The notes beneath the pieces were generated by a model. It made no database searches and was not told the DNA's origin. It saw only the letters and a list, made by a program, of their open reading frames with translations. A stretch of DNA of 64,000 nucleotides from an uncultured Candidatus Entotheonella sp. (GTDB taxonomy: Bacteria; Tectomicrobia; Entotheonellia; Entotheonellales; Entotheonellaceae): positions 2,963,300 to 3,027,299 of the forward strand of contig OX639990.1 of the NCBI GenBank assembly GCA_951828535.1, read 5' to 3'. The position numbers and the translations under genes are program-made. The stretch's first letter is position 1; each line of letters begins with the position of its first letter. Shown one piece after another: positions 52,927-61,740 of this stretch.

Positions 52927-53159
52927 CGGTCACGATCCTCGCGCAGCAACTCGACGCTGTCGGTCTGGACCGTGCCACCCGTCAGGGAGACGAGATGCCG
53001 CGTCCGCTCTCGGAAGCCCTCGACACGGCCAAGGCGGTTCACCTGCTGGGTCAGCAGGTGACGGATTTCTCCCTCAAGGGACCGCTGGTTCGCTTTTGCC
53101 TGTTCCTTCAATGGCTCGATGACGTGATCGTCGACATTGCGGGTCGTTAAATTGCCCAT
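52923..53159 (-). CDS. FitA-like ribbon-helix-helix antitoxin
   Basis: The 78-residue product begins MGNLTTRNVDDHVIEPLKEQ and AKANQRSLEGEIRHLL, the FitA/Arc-type RHH fold that binds its own promoter and masks the PIN toxin. AGGAGG lies 7 bases before the ATG at 53159; the longer upstream frame is not used. The pair is coupled by a GTGA overlap. Confidence 0.85.
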   Translation of the reverse strand: MGNLTTRNVDDHVIEPLKEQAKANQRSLEGEIRHLLTQQVNRLGRVEGFRERTRHLVSLTGGTVQTDSVELLREDRDR

Positions 53160-53369
53160 AGCATCCCTCCTTGATGGTTCGGATATTTTCGACGAGCAAG
53201 ATCCAAGCAAAACAAGACGGCATTGTCTACCCGGACAAAGCTGCCGGGAATCCCTGGATGGTCCGTCTGTTTGTGGGTAAACATGCTGAATATGACCACG
53301 TGAGTGTATGGGTGTGAAATGGCAATATGAGGCGCAGAGGTTCAAAGAATTGTGAGAGGCGCAATGGCG

Positions 53370-53389
53370 TGTCGGATTACGCTTCGCTA
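53370..53389 (+). repeat. Half of a GTCGGATTAGC-family repeat split by the IS5 element
   Basis: TGTCGGATTACGCTTCGCTA ends at 53389, and its other half (ATCCGACCTACG) resumes at 54206 on the far side of the insertion. Joined, they form one module of the composite repeat seen at 32221-32310 and 34347-34436. Confidence 0.75.
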
Positions 53390-53432
53390 GGGCCTGTTAA
53401 CACAAATGAGCATATCATGCTATGATTGACGA

Positions 53433-53840
53433 ATGGAAATCACTGAAACTCAGTACCAACGCATCGCACCCTACCTGCCGATACAACGCGGCAACGTCAG
53501 GGTGTCCAACCGGCATGTTCTGAACGCTATCCTGTACGTCGCTGAGCATGGTTGCAAATGGCGCGGCCTGCCCCAGTCCTTTGGCAATTGGCACACCATC
53601 TACACCCGCATGAATCGCTGGTCGAAAAACGGCGTGCTCGACCGCGTGTTCGAACACCTGCAGCGAGAGCAGATCGTGCGCCTTAAACTTGAGGTGCTCT
53701 CCATGGACAGCACCTCAGTCAAGGTGCATCCCGATGGCACGGGGGCGTTAAAAAAAACGGTCACCAAGCCATTGGCAAATCCCGCGGCGGCTGGACCACC
53801 AAGATTCATATGGTTGCCGCGGATTCTCGCACGGCGCTGA
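53433..53840 (+). CDS. IS5-family transposase, first reading frame
   Basis: The N-terminal DUF4096-type domain is clear: ITETQYQRIAPYLPIQRGNV, CKWRGLPQSFGNWHTIYTRM and VLSMDSTSVKVHPDGTGA, the last holding the first catalytic Asp. An A8 run at 53750-53757 lies just after; shifting there joins GHQAIGKSRGGWTTKIHM to the second frame. The residues after the A8 run in this frame are not protein-like. Confidence 0.88.
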   Translation: MEITETQYQRIAPYLPIQRGNVRVSNRHVLNAILYVAEHGCKWRGLPQSFGNWHTIYTRMNRWSKNGVLDRVFEHLQREQIVRLKLEVLSMDSTSVKVHPDGTGALKKTVTKPLANPAAAGPPRFIWLPRILARR

Positions 53841-54190
53841 CGTTTTCGTTGTCACCTGGGCAGGCGCACGACGCCCCGCAAGGGCGTGACCTGCTGCGTG
53901 GTCTTGGTGCATGGCAGGAGTCCTGCTCCTTGGTCATGGACCGCGCCTATGAAGGCGACGAGACGCGGCAGTTGGCCTTGGACCTGGGTTTCACCCCGGT
54001 GGTACCGCCTCTGAGTACACGGGTGGAGCCGTGGGAATACGACCGAGAACTATACAAACGCCGCAACGAGATAGAGCGGTTGTTTCGTCGTCTGAAGGGT
54101 TTTCGTCGCATTTTCAGTCGCTACGAGAAGCTCGACGTGATCTTCCTGGGCTTTATCCTCTTCGCGCTCATCTTCGATGCGCTGCGATAG
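53810..54190 (+). CDS. IS5-family transposase, second reading frame (DDE core)
   Basis: The remainder of the transposase has LTFSLSPGQAHDAPQGRDLL, VMDRAYEGDETRQLALDLGF (second Asp) and YKRRNEIERLFRRLKGFRRI (Glu with the Y-(2)-R-(3)-E-(6)-K/R signature). It is expressed only as a fusion through programmed frameshifting in IS427-type elements. Confidence 0.9.
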   Translation: MVAADSRTALTFSLSPGQAHDAPQGRDLLRGLGAWQESCSLVMDRAYEGDETRQLALDLGFTPVVPPLSTRVEPWEYDRELYKRRNEIERLFRRLKGFRRIFSRYEKLDVIFLGFILFALIFDALR

Positions 54191-54253
54191 TGTGAACAGG
54201 CCCTAATCCGACCTACGTTTTCGTCCGAGGGTTCGAAAAGGAGGTGCGGCTTC

Positions 54254-55885
54254 GTGTGCGGAGGATTAGGTCGCCTGTTCGTGGTGCTTGTGATGCAGGG
54301 TTGCATCCTACTGGGACTCTTCGCTTCCGCCGACGCCGCCCGCAAGAAGATCGTCAAGATCGCCTACGAGGAACAGGAAACCCTCGACCCGCACGTCGCG
54401 ATTCTCGGGCAGACGCAGGCCAGCCTGCGAATTCTGTATCGCGGCCTGACGCGCTTCGCCATCAAGGAGGCCCAGGAAACGGCGCCGGACGGCACGGAGA
54501 TCGTGAAGCAGTGGGTAACCACCACGGAAGTCGAGCCGGACTTGGCGAAGAGCTGGACGGTGTCGGACGACGGCACCGTGTGGACCTTCAAGCTGCGGCA
54601 GGGGGTGCAGTTCCACAAGGGCTACGGCGAGTTGACCGCCGAGGACGTCAAGTACAGCTTTGAGCGCCAGATGCGGCGCGAACGCGGCATGCGCTTCGCC
54701 AAGAACCTCGACGTCATCCAGGACATCACGGTTCTCGGTCCCCATACCCTGCGCATCACCCTCAAGCAATACGACCCCGTCTTCCCCCTGCGCATGGTCG
54801 GTTACCAACAGGGCTACATCGTCAGCAAGAAGGCGGCGCTGGCGTTCGGCGGCGAGTTCGGCTGGAATCCGGTCGGCACCGGACCATTCACCTTTCACCG
54901 CCGCCTGCCGCGCGAGAAGATCATTTTCAGGGCGTTCGAGGATTACCACGGCGGCCGCCCGGCGGTGGACGAGATCCACTGGTTCGATGTTCCCGAGGAC
55001 GCCACCAAATTGCTCGGCCTGGAAAAAGGCACCTTCGACATTGCACTGCCGAACGTCGTCACGGCGGACCTGAAGGAACAGGTGGCAGCCATGGGCGCCG
55101 TGCTGGACGAGCGCGGCCCAGGCGGGCAGTACCGGCTTTACTTCAACACCATCAAGCCGCCTTTTGACGACATCCGGGTTCGCCGGGCGTTCATGCACGC
55201 CATCGACCGCCAGGCCATTGTCGATACGCTGTGGTCGGACGGCCTCGGCACGGTCGCTTCCAGCCCGCTGCCGCCGGGGTATTTCGGGCACCTGCCCCTG
55301 GAAATGCCGGCTTACGACCCCAACCTGGCGCGCCAATTGCTAGCCGAGGCAGGATACCTGGACGGCCTCACCATCCACGATTACTTCATTACCAAGTCCT
55401 ACGGCTACCCGAAGATCATGGTCATGGTGCAGGAACAACTCAAACGGGTCGGGGTGGACGTGCAGCTGCAGCGGGTCGAGCATGCCACCTATCACCAGAA
55501 TATCCGCAACAATCTCAATCCGTTCGTGTTGTACAGCGGCACCCGCCTCACCGACGGCGACGTGATGCTCGGCCTGTTCTTTCATTCCGGCGAAGCCCCC
55601 GACCCGGGCACCGGCAACAAGGGCACCAATTTCGCCCACTACCGCGGCATCGACGACCTGCTGGAAGAAGGGCGCCGCACCCGGAACCCCGAAAAACGGG
55701 CCGCCCTCTACCACGAGGCGCAGCGCCGCATCATGCGCGATGCGGTGTGCCTGCCCATCGTTGATATCCCCAGCCGCAGCATCCGCCACCCGGCGCGCGT
55801 CAGCACGCCCTTCGATCCGAAGTTTGGCGAGTACACCATCCACAACTTCTACACGTACCCCGAACTGTTGGCCGTTGTCGAGTAA
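54254..55885 (+). CDS. ABC transporter solute-binding protein, family 5 (peptide/nickel/opine type)
   Basis: The 543-residue protein has a signal peptide (LFVVLVMQGCILLGLFASADA) and SBP_bac_5 landmarks: EPDLAKSWTVSDDGTVWTFK, LRQGVQFHKGYGELTAEDVK, NPVGTGPFTFHR, RLYFNTIKPPFDDIRVRRAF and AIDRQAIVDTLW. It captures peptides or similar ligands in the periplasm for an ABC importer, but no permease or ATPase gene is beside it. The GTG start has AGGAGGT 8 bases upstream. The IS5 element ends only 50 bases before it and may have replaced its promoter. Confidence 0.9.
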   Translation: MCGGLGRLFVVLVMQGCILLGLFASADAARKKIVKIAYEEQETLDPHVAILGQTQASLRILYRGLTRFAIKEAQETAPDGTEIVKQWVTTTEVEPDLAKSWTVSDDGTVWTFKLRQGVQFHKGYGELTAEDVKYSFERQMRRERGMRFAKNLDVIQDITVLGPHTLRITLKQYDPVFPLRMVGYQQGYIVSKKAALAFGGEFGWNPVGTGPFTFHRRLPREKIIFRAFEDYHGGRPAVDEIHWFDVPEDATKLLGLEKGTFDIALPNVVTADLKEQVAAMGAVLDERGPGGQYRLYFNTIKPPFDDIRVRRAFMHAIDRQAIVDTLWSDGLGTVASSPLPPGYFGHLPLEMPAYDPNLARQLLAEAGYLDGLTIHDYFITKSYGYPKIMVMVQEQLKRVGVDVQLQRVEHATYHQNIRNNLNPFVLYSGTRLTDGDVMLGLFFHSGEAPDPGTGNKGTNFAHYRGIDDLLEEGRRTRNPEKRAALYHEAQRRIMRDAVCLPIVDIPSRSIRHPARVSTPFDPKFGEYTIHNFYTYPELLAVVE

Positions 55886-55941
55886 CACGAGAAGGGAGAG
55901 CTTGAAACGGGCCACGATGCTCCCGGGGCATCACCCGCATT

Positions 55942-56493
55942 TCAGCGAAGACCGCAGTCCGTTACAAACTCATACGATTGGACAACTCGGTTGCCATTCA
56001 CCATCAATGCAATGGCCGGTTCACAGGGAGGATCGAGCTGGGCATTGCCGGTTTGGACCAGACCCAGCATGCCTTCCAGCTCTTTGGGGAATGCTTTCAG
56101 ACGTTCTTGCAATTCGGGACAGACGCCTTCGGGCTTCGCTTTGGGGGACCAATCTGCATAGGCGTTGCCCTGCAGAAAATAGATTTGAGAATCGATGAGA
56201 CGCTCCCTTTCCTTGAGGGGCATCCTCAAGCCCTCTATCGTCCAGAGTTCCATGCGTACAAAGGCTTCAGCAACCATGAAAAACTTGCCGTCTTGAAGGC
56301 CGGTATACGGGACGCTCTTGCAGCCGGCGCCACTGCTGAAACTGTGGAGACTTTCTCGGGTCACAACCACCTTCGACGCTTTCTTCCTCTCCACGTCCTG
56401 GGCGAAACTCGCCACAACAGGTCCCAACAACAATGCGAATCCCAAGTAAATCGTCCACTTTTTTCGAACGCCAACAGCCATCCTTTTGTCCAT
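55942..56493 (-). CDS. Secreted protein of unknown function
   Basis: From the ATG at 56493 (GAGGA 7 bases upstream) the product has 183 residues, with a signal peptide (KKWTIYLGFALLLGPVVASF, AQ). The mature part has four Cys that could form two disulfides (AGCKS, GVCPE, PPCEP, TDCGL). I do not recognise a family. It is convergent with the solute-binding protein gene and divergent from narK. Confidence 0.7.
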   Translation of the reverse strand: MDKRMAVGVRKKWTIYLGFALLLGPVVASFAQDVERKKASKVVVTRESLHSFSSGAGCKSVPYTGLQDGKFFMVAEAFVRMELWTIEGLRMPLKERERLIDSQIYFLQGNAYADWSPKAKPEGVCPELQERLKAFPKELEGMLGLVQTGNAQLDPPCEPAIALMVNGNRVVQSYEFVTDCGLR

Positions 56494-56628
56494 GTACAGG
56501 TCCTCGCTGATTCCCTTCCTGTAGACGCACAACCAAGTTGCCGTACAGTAGCAGAGCGGTTCCGAAACATAAAGGCAGTGCTCTGGGTGGTGCTCACAGA
56601 CCGACAAGGGTGTCGCCTGACCCTCATT

Positions 56629-56813
56629 AACCGACGAAATTGTCGGTTTTAGCATCCCGCCGGAAACCGATCTGCGCCTCGAAACCCGCGCCGACACAAC
56701 GGACGAACCCGAGGGGCTCCCGAGCAGCCGTCAAGTTTCACCCATCCCCTGTCGCGTCGCAGAAAAAACCGACGACATCGTCGTTTTGTGTTGAATCGCC
56801 GCCATTATCGTCG
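56629..56813 (+). promoter_or_regulatory. Repeated CCGACGA palindromes in the narK upstream region
   Basis: CCGACGAAATTGTCGG (56631-56646) and CCGACGACATCGTCGT (56769-56784) share the consensus CCGACGAMATYGTCG. A half-site ATCGTCGG lies at 56807-56814. The whole 528-bp space between the secreted protein and narK has no gene. Regularly shaped sites suggest a dedicated repressor or activator; alternatively the second hairpin with flanking A6/T4 runs could terminate transcription. Confidence 0.5.
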
Positions 56814-57021
56814 GATATGGGACCCGTCGTCAAAACCCTGCCCCGTACTCCAATATCCCCACAATACATTGTAATGAAACAACTTGTGGTCGCTGATTGG
56901 GATCGACCTGCGTCCCTTGGCACGTCTCTTGCTCCTCTCCGAGCGTGTCTGACGAAAAACCCCCGCATCCGGCGGCCCAAATCAACACGACACAAAACGA
57001 CGCGATCAAGGAGAGGACACT

Positions 57022-58365
57022 GTGGAAATTCTGAATAAGGCAACCCGAATCGATCTGTTCAGCCTTAAAACACCGCCGATGCGGGCCTTCCACATGACGT
57101 GGTTCGCCTTTTTCCTGTGCTTCTTCGGCTGGTTCGGGATCGCGCCGCTGATGGCCATCGTCCGCGAAGACCTGATGCTCACCAAGGCGCAGATTGGCAA
57201 CACCATCATCGCCTCGGTAGCCATCACGGTGCTGGTGCGGCTCCTGATCGGGCCGCTGTGCGACAAATTCGGCTCGCGGCTCACCTACACGTGGCTGCTG
57301 ATCCTCGGCTCCCTGCCGGTCATGGGCATCGGCCTGGCGCAGAGCTACGAATCGTTCCTGCTTTTCCGGCTGGCCATCGGCGCCGTCGGGGCGTCGTTCG
57401 TCATTACCCAGTACCACACCTCGATGATGTTCGCCCCCAACTGCGTGGGCACCGCCAACGCCACCACCGCCGGGTGGGGCAACCTTGGCGGCGGCGTTAC
57501 GCAGATGGTCATGCCGCTGATGGTCTCGGCGTTCCTGATGCTGGGCGTCGGCAAGTTCCTGAGCTGGCGGCTGGCCATGATTATCCCCGGTGCCGTGCTG
57601 TTCGTCACCGGTATCGCCTACCTCCTGTTCACCCAGGACGCCCCGGACGGCAACTACCGCGACCTGCGCGCTCAGGGCCGCATGGCGCCGCGCAGCGACA
57701 AATCGTACGGCTCGTTCCTGGCAGCGGCCAAGGATTACCGGGTGTGGGCGCTGTTTGTGGTCTACGCGGCGTGTTTCGGCATCGAGCTGACCATCAACAA
57801 CGTGGCGGCGCTGTATTTCCACGACCGCTTCGAGCTCAGTGTCGGCACCGCCGGCCTCATTGCCGGGCTGTTCGGCCTGATGAACATCTTCGCGCGCACC
57901 CTGGGCGGCTTCTTTTCGGACACCTTCGCGCGCCGCGGCGGGCTGCGCGGCCGGGTGTGGTTCCTGGGTTGCGTGCTGCTGCTCGAAGGCGTGGCGCTGG
58001 TGGTCTTCTCACGCATGCCGGCGCTGGGCATCGCGGTCGGCGCCATGATCGTCTTCAGCCTCTTCGTGCAGATGTCCGAGGGCGCCACCTACGGCATCGT
58101 GCCGTTCATCAATAAGAAAGCGGTCGGCCCGGTGGCCGGTATCGTCGGCGCCGGCGGCAACGCCGGGGCGGTGGCGGCCGGCTTCCTGTTCCGGGTCGAA
58201 TCGCTGGCCACGCAGGACGCCCTGCTGATCCTCGGCATCGCCGTGGCGGTGTCGTCGAGCCTGGCGCTGTGCGTGCGCTTTTCGCCCGAGGTGGAGGCGG
58301 AGGAGGAAGCGGCCTTCGCCGAAGCCCTGGCGCAGCGTGAGGCCGCCATGAGCACGGCAGCGTAA
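57022..58365 (+). CDS. narK: Nitrate/nitrite MFS transporter (NarK/NNP family)
   Basis: The 447-residue, 12-helix protein has the NNP-family signatures AFHMTWFAFFLCFFGWFGIA and the glycine-rich nitrate motifs NATTAGWGNLGGGVTQMVMP and GAGGNAGAVAAGFLFR. The RLxxGPLCDKFGSR loop of MFS carriers is present (RLLIGPLCDKFGSRLTYTW). It imports nitrate and/or exports nitrite. GTG start with AAGGAG 8 bases upstream. It is first in the plus-strand nitrate cluster; the following 300 bases hold repeat elements. Confidence 0.9.
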   Translation: MEILNKATRIDLFSLKTPPMRAFHMTWFAFFLCFFGWFGIAPLMAIVREDLMLTKAQIGNTIIASVAITVLVRLLIGPLCDKFGSRLTYTWLLILGSLPVMGIGLAQSYESFLLFRLAIGAVGASFVITQYHTSMMFAPNCVGTANATTAGWGNLGGGVTQMVMPLMVSAFLMLGVGKFLSWRLAMIIPGAVLFVTGIAYLLFTQDAPDGNYRDLRAQGRMAPRSDKSYGSFLAAAKDYRVWALFVVYAACFGIELTINNVAALYFHDRFELSVGTAGLIAGLFGLMNIFARTLGGFFSDTFARRGGLRGRVWFLGCVLLLEGVALVVFSRMPALGIAVGAMIVFSLFVQMSEGATYGIVPFINKKAVGPVAGIVGAGGNAGAVAAGFLFRVESLATQDALLILGIAVAVSSSLALCVRFSPEVEAEEEAAFAEALAQREAAMSTAA

Positions 58366-58576
58366 TGACCGCTTTCGCCAGGCACTGAGCGCCGGCCACG
58401 CCCCGGCCCTCGCAACGGCCTTTCCGTGTGGGTTTCCCTCCTTCACACGGAAAGACGCAGCAGGCGAGGCACACCGGGGCGGGTTGGCGCTCAAGCTCAC
58501 ACCCCCACCTCCCTAGCCCTCCCCCACGGAGGGGTGAGGGGATCACGAGGCCCTACTTCCGGTGAGAGGGTTTTTA

Positions 58577-58620
58577 CTCCCTCTCCCCTGGCGGGAGAGG
58601 GCTGGGGTGAGGGGGAAATC
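58577..58620 (+). repeat. Dispersed palindromic (REP-like) element, copy 4
   Basis: CTCCCTCTCCCCTGGCGGGA...GGGGTGAGGGGGAAATC, nearly identical to copies 1 and 2. A second hairpin of this type precedes it (about 58509-58543). They fill the 300-bp space between narK and nirBD and may stabilise or end the narK transcript. Confidence 0.75.
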
Positions 58621-58665
58621 CAGCGTGGGACACGACCCACCTGTCAGAGGAGAGGAGGGGGGACA

Positions 58666-61600
58666 ATGCCAACGACTGATGCACACGACGGACGCCGAAA
58701 CGTTGTCGTCATCGGCAACGGTATGGTCGGGCAGCGCTTTTGCGAACAGCTCGTCGAACGCGACACCGACAAGCAATATCGGCTGATCACCTTCTGCGAG
58801 GAGCCGCGCGCGGCCTATGACCGCGTCGGACTCACGTCGTTTTTCGCGCACCGCGACGCGCAAAAGCTCATGATGGCCAAAATGGCGTGGTACGAGGCCA
58901 ACGGCGTGGAACTGCACGTCGGCGACCGCGCCAACGACATCGACCGCCAGGCCAAGGTGGTGCGCTCCGACAAGGGCGTCGAGGTGAGCTACGACACGGT
59001 GGTGCTGGCCACGGGGTCCTTCCCGTTCGTGCCGCCGGTGCCTGGTATCGAAAAGCGCGGCGTGTTTGTCTACCGTACCATCGAGGACCTGGAGAGAATT
59101 ATCGACTACGGCAACGGGGTGAAGCGCGCCGCGGTCATCGGCGGCGGCCTGCTCGGCCTCGAGGCGGCCAAGGCGGCTTACGACCTTGGCCTGGAAACGC
59201 ACGTGGTGGAATTCGCCCCGCGCCTGATGCCGCGGCAGATCGACGCCGCCGGCTCGTGCGTGCTGGTACGGAAGATCCAGGACCTCGGCGTCCGCGTGCA
59301 CCTCAATAAAGCCACCCAGGAGGTGCTGGGCAACGGCCGCGTGGCGGGCATGCGCTTCCAGGACGGCGATGTGCTGGACGTCGACATGATCATCGTGTCC
59401 GCCGGCATTCGGCCGCGCGACGACCTGGCGCGTGCCTGCGGCATCGAGGTGGGCGAGCGCGGCGGCGTGGCGGTCAACGACCTGCTGCAAACCTCCGACC
59501 CATCCATCTACGCCATCGGCGAGGTGGCGCTGTGTGGCGGCATGATTTACGGCCTGGTGGCGCCGGGCTACGACATGGCCGAAATCGTCGCCACCAACCT
59601 CACCGGCGGCGATGCCCGCTTCAACGGCGCCGATTTGTCCACCAAGCTGAAACTCATGGGCGTGGATGTCGCCAGCTTCGGCGACTACGAAGCCGGTGAC
59701 GAAACCGCCCATCCGCTGACCTGGGAAGACCCCTTCGACGGCGTCTACAAGAAGTTGCTGTTCAGCCCCGACGGCACCCGGCTGCTCGGCGGCGTGCTGG
59801 TCGGCGACGCTGGCGACTACGGCACGCTGTCCGTGCTGGCCAAGAGCGGCGAGCCGCTGCCGTGCCGACCCAACGCGTTGATCCTGGGCAGCTCGGGCGG
59901 CGCCGGGGCGCTGGTCGGGGTCGACGCCATGGCCGATGCGGCGCAGATCTGCTCCTGCAACAACGTTACCAAGGGGGCCATCTGCGACGCCATTCGCGAG
60001 CAGGACATCACCTCCCTGGCGGACCTCAAGGCCGCCACCCGTGCCGGCAGCGGCTGCGGCGGCTGCATGCCGCTGGTTACCGACCTGTTCAACGGCGCTC
60101 TGGCTGCGGCGGGCGTCGCCATCAGCTACCACATGTGCGAGCACTTCCCGTATTCGCGCACCGAACTGTTCGTCATCATCAAGACGAAGGAATTGAAGAC
60201 GTTCGACGAAATCATCCGCCAATACGGCAGCGGCAACGGCTGCGAGGTGTGCAAGCCGGCCGTGACCTCCATCCTGGCGGCGCTGTGGAACGAGACGATC
60301 AGCGACCCCTCGCATCACACCCTGCAGGACACCAACGACCGGTTTCTCGCCAACATGCAGCGCGGCGGGCTGTATTCGGTGATTCCGCGCGTGCCGGGCG
60401 GCGAGATTACGCCCGACAAACTCATCGCCCTGGGCGAGACGGCACGGGATTATGGCCTGTACACCAAAATCACCGGCGGCCAGCGCATCGACTTGTTCGG
60501 CGCCCAGTTGCAAAACCTGCCGGACATCTGGGAGAAGCTCGTGGACGCGGGCTTCGAGAGCGGCCACGCCTACGGCAAGGCGTTGCGCACGGTGAAAAGC
60601 TGCGTCGGCACCACCTGGTGCCGCTACGGGGTGCAGGATTCGGTCGGCTTCGCGGTGCGCGTGGAGAACCGCTACAAGGGCATCCGGGCGCCGCACAAGA
60701 TCAAGAGCGCCGTGTCCGGCTGCGTGCGCGAGTGTGCCGAGGCGCAGGGCAAGGACTTCGGCCTGGTGGCCACCGAGCGCGGTTACAACCTCTACGTCGG
60801 CGGCAACGGCGGCGCCAAGCCCCGGCACGCCGACCTGCTGGCCGCCGACCTCGACGAGGAAACCGCCATCCGCTATATCGACCGCTTCCTCATGTATTAC
60901 ATCATGACCGCCGACAAGCTGACCCGCACCGCGGTGTGGCTCGACAAGATGGCCGGGGGCGTGGAGCACCTACGGGAGGTGATCATTGACGACAAGCTCG
61001 GCATCTGTGACGAGCTCGATTCCATGATGCAGTTCCTGGTCGATTCGTACCGCTGCGAATGGGCCGACGTGGTCAACGACCCCGAGAAACGGCGGTTGTT
61101 CCGGCAATTCGTGAACACCGACGCCACCGAGCCGACGATCGAGATTGTCTCCGAGCGCGGCCAACGGCGGCCGGCCGACTGGCCGACGGAAACCGTGTCG
61201 CTGCAGCAGATCGAGGTACTCGACCGCCGGGCGAGTGCCGGCGGCGACACCGAGCGTGCCTGGGTCAAGGTCGGCACCGCCGCCGATTTTCCGTCTGACG
61301 GCGGCGCCACCATCAAGTACGGCGGCGTGCAGATTGCGGTGTTCAACTTCAGCAGCCGCGGCGAGTGGTACGCCAGCCAGCAGATGTGCCCGCACAAGAA
61401 AGCCTTCGTGCTGTCGCGCGGCATTCTCGGCGACGCCGGCGGGACACCGAAGATCGCCTGCCCGCTGCACAAGAAAACCTTTTCGCTCGAATCCGGCGTC
61501 TCGCTGAGCGGCGAGGCATACGGGCTGCAAGTGTTCCCGGTGAAAGTCGAGAGCGGCGAGGTGTATCTGCAGCTGCCGCCCATCGAGGTGCTGGAGCGCT

Positions 61601-61740
61601 CTCTGGCCACCGACATCGGCTGCGAAATGGCCACCGCGTGCAGCGCCGCTGACGGCATGCAGTTGCTGCCGGTCCACAGCGAGCGGAGCGCAGCGGAGTC
61701 GAGCGTATTCAATGCAAATAGCATCAGCGTCAGCGAATGA
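58666..61740 (+). CDS. nirB: NAD(P)H nitrite reductase, NirB-NirD fusion
   Basis: The 1024-residue enzyme combines an FAD domain (VVVIGNGMVG, residues 13-22), an NAD(P) domain (AAVIGGGLLGLEAAKAA, about 155) and a BFD-like [2Fe-2S] domain (Cys 429, 431, 464, 467). Sulfite/nitrite reductase repeats follow with siroheme/[4Fe-4S] ligands Cys 646, 652, 686, 690. A NirD-type Rieske domain closes it, with all four ligands (C908-P-H910, C932-x2-H935). It reduces nitrite to ammonium in the cytoplasm. NirB and NirD are separate in E. coli; here they are one chain. ATG 58666 follows GGAGGGGGG. Confidence 0.92.
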   Translation: MPTTDAHDGRRNVVVIGNGMVGQRFCEQLVERDTDKQYRLITFCEEPRAAYDRVGLTSFFAHRDAQKLMMAKMAWYEANGVELHVGDRANDIDRQAKVVRSDKGVEVSYDTVVLATGSFPFVPPVPGIEKRGVFVYRTIEDLERIIDYGNGVKRAAVIGGGLLGLEAAKAAYDLGLETHVVEFAPRLMPRQIDAAGSCVLVRKIQDLGVRVHLNKATQEVLGNGRVAGMRFQDGDVLDVDMIIVSAGIRPRDDLARACGIEVGERGGVAVNDLLQTSDPSIYAIGEVALCGGMIYGLVAPGYDMAEIVATNLTGGDARFNGADLSTKLKLMGVDVASFGDYEAGDETAHPLTWEDPFDGVYKKLLFSPDGTRLLGGVLVGDAGDYGTLSVLAKSGEPLPCRPNALILGSSGGAGALVGVDAMADAAQICSCNNVTKGAICDAIREQDITSLADLKAATRAGSGCGGCMPLVTDLFNGALAAAGVAISYHMCEHFPYSRTELFVIIKTKELKTFDEIIRQYGSGNGCEVCKPAVTSILAALWNETISDPSHHTLQDTNDRFLANMQRGGLYSVIPRVPGGEITPDKLIALGETARDYGLYTKITGGQRIDLFGAQLQNLPDIWEKLVDAGFESGHAYGKALRTVKSCVGTTWCRYGVQDSVGFAVRVENRYKGIRAPHKIKSAVSGCVRECAEAQGKDFGLVATERGYNLYVGGNGGAKPRHADLLAADLDEETAIRYIDRFLMYYIMTADKLTRTAVWLDKMAGGVEHLREVIIDDKLGICDELDSMMQFLVDSYRCEWADVVNDPEKRRLFRQFVNTDATEPTIEIVSERGQRRPADWPTETVSLQQIEVLDRRASAGGDTERAWVKVGTAADFPSDGGATIKYGGVQIAVFNFSSRGEWYASQQMCPHKKAFVLSRGILGDAGGTPKIACPLHKKTFSLESGVSLSGEAYGLQVFPVKVESGEVYLQLPPIEVLERSLATDIGCEMATACSAADGMQLLPVHSERSAAESSVFNANSISVSE

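Larger units (their letters stand above)
53390..54203 (+). mobile_element. IS5-family element (IS427-like), with TA target duplication
   Basis: The element is 814 bp. Ends are GGGCCTGTTAACAC and the inverted GGGCCTGTTCACAC (13 of 14). A TA dinucleotide is duplicated on both sides (53388-53389 and 54204-54205). The insertion split a dispersed repeat cleanly and lies about 50 bases before the solute-binding protein gene. Confidence 0.92.

Noticed and set aside
47519-54203. A complete genomic island inserted at tRNA-Pro
   Set aside because: No duplicate of the tRNA 3' end and no intact integrase were found in the window; only a truncated resolvase and separate IS elements are visible.
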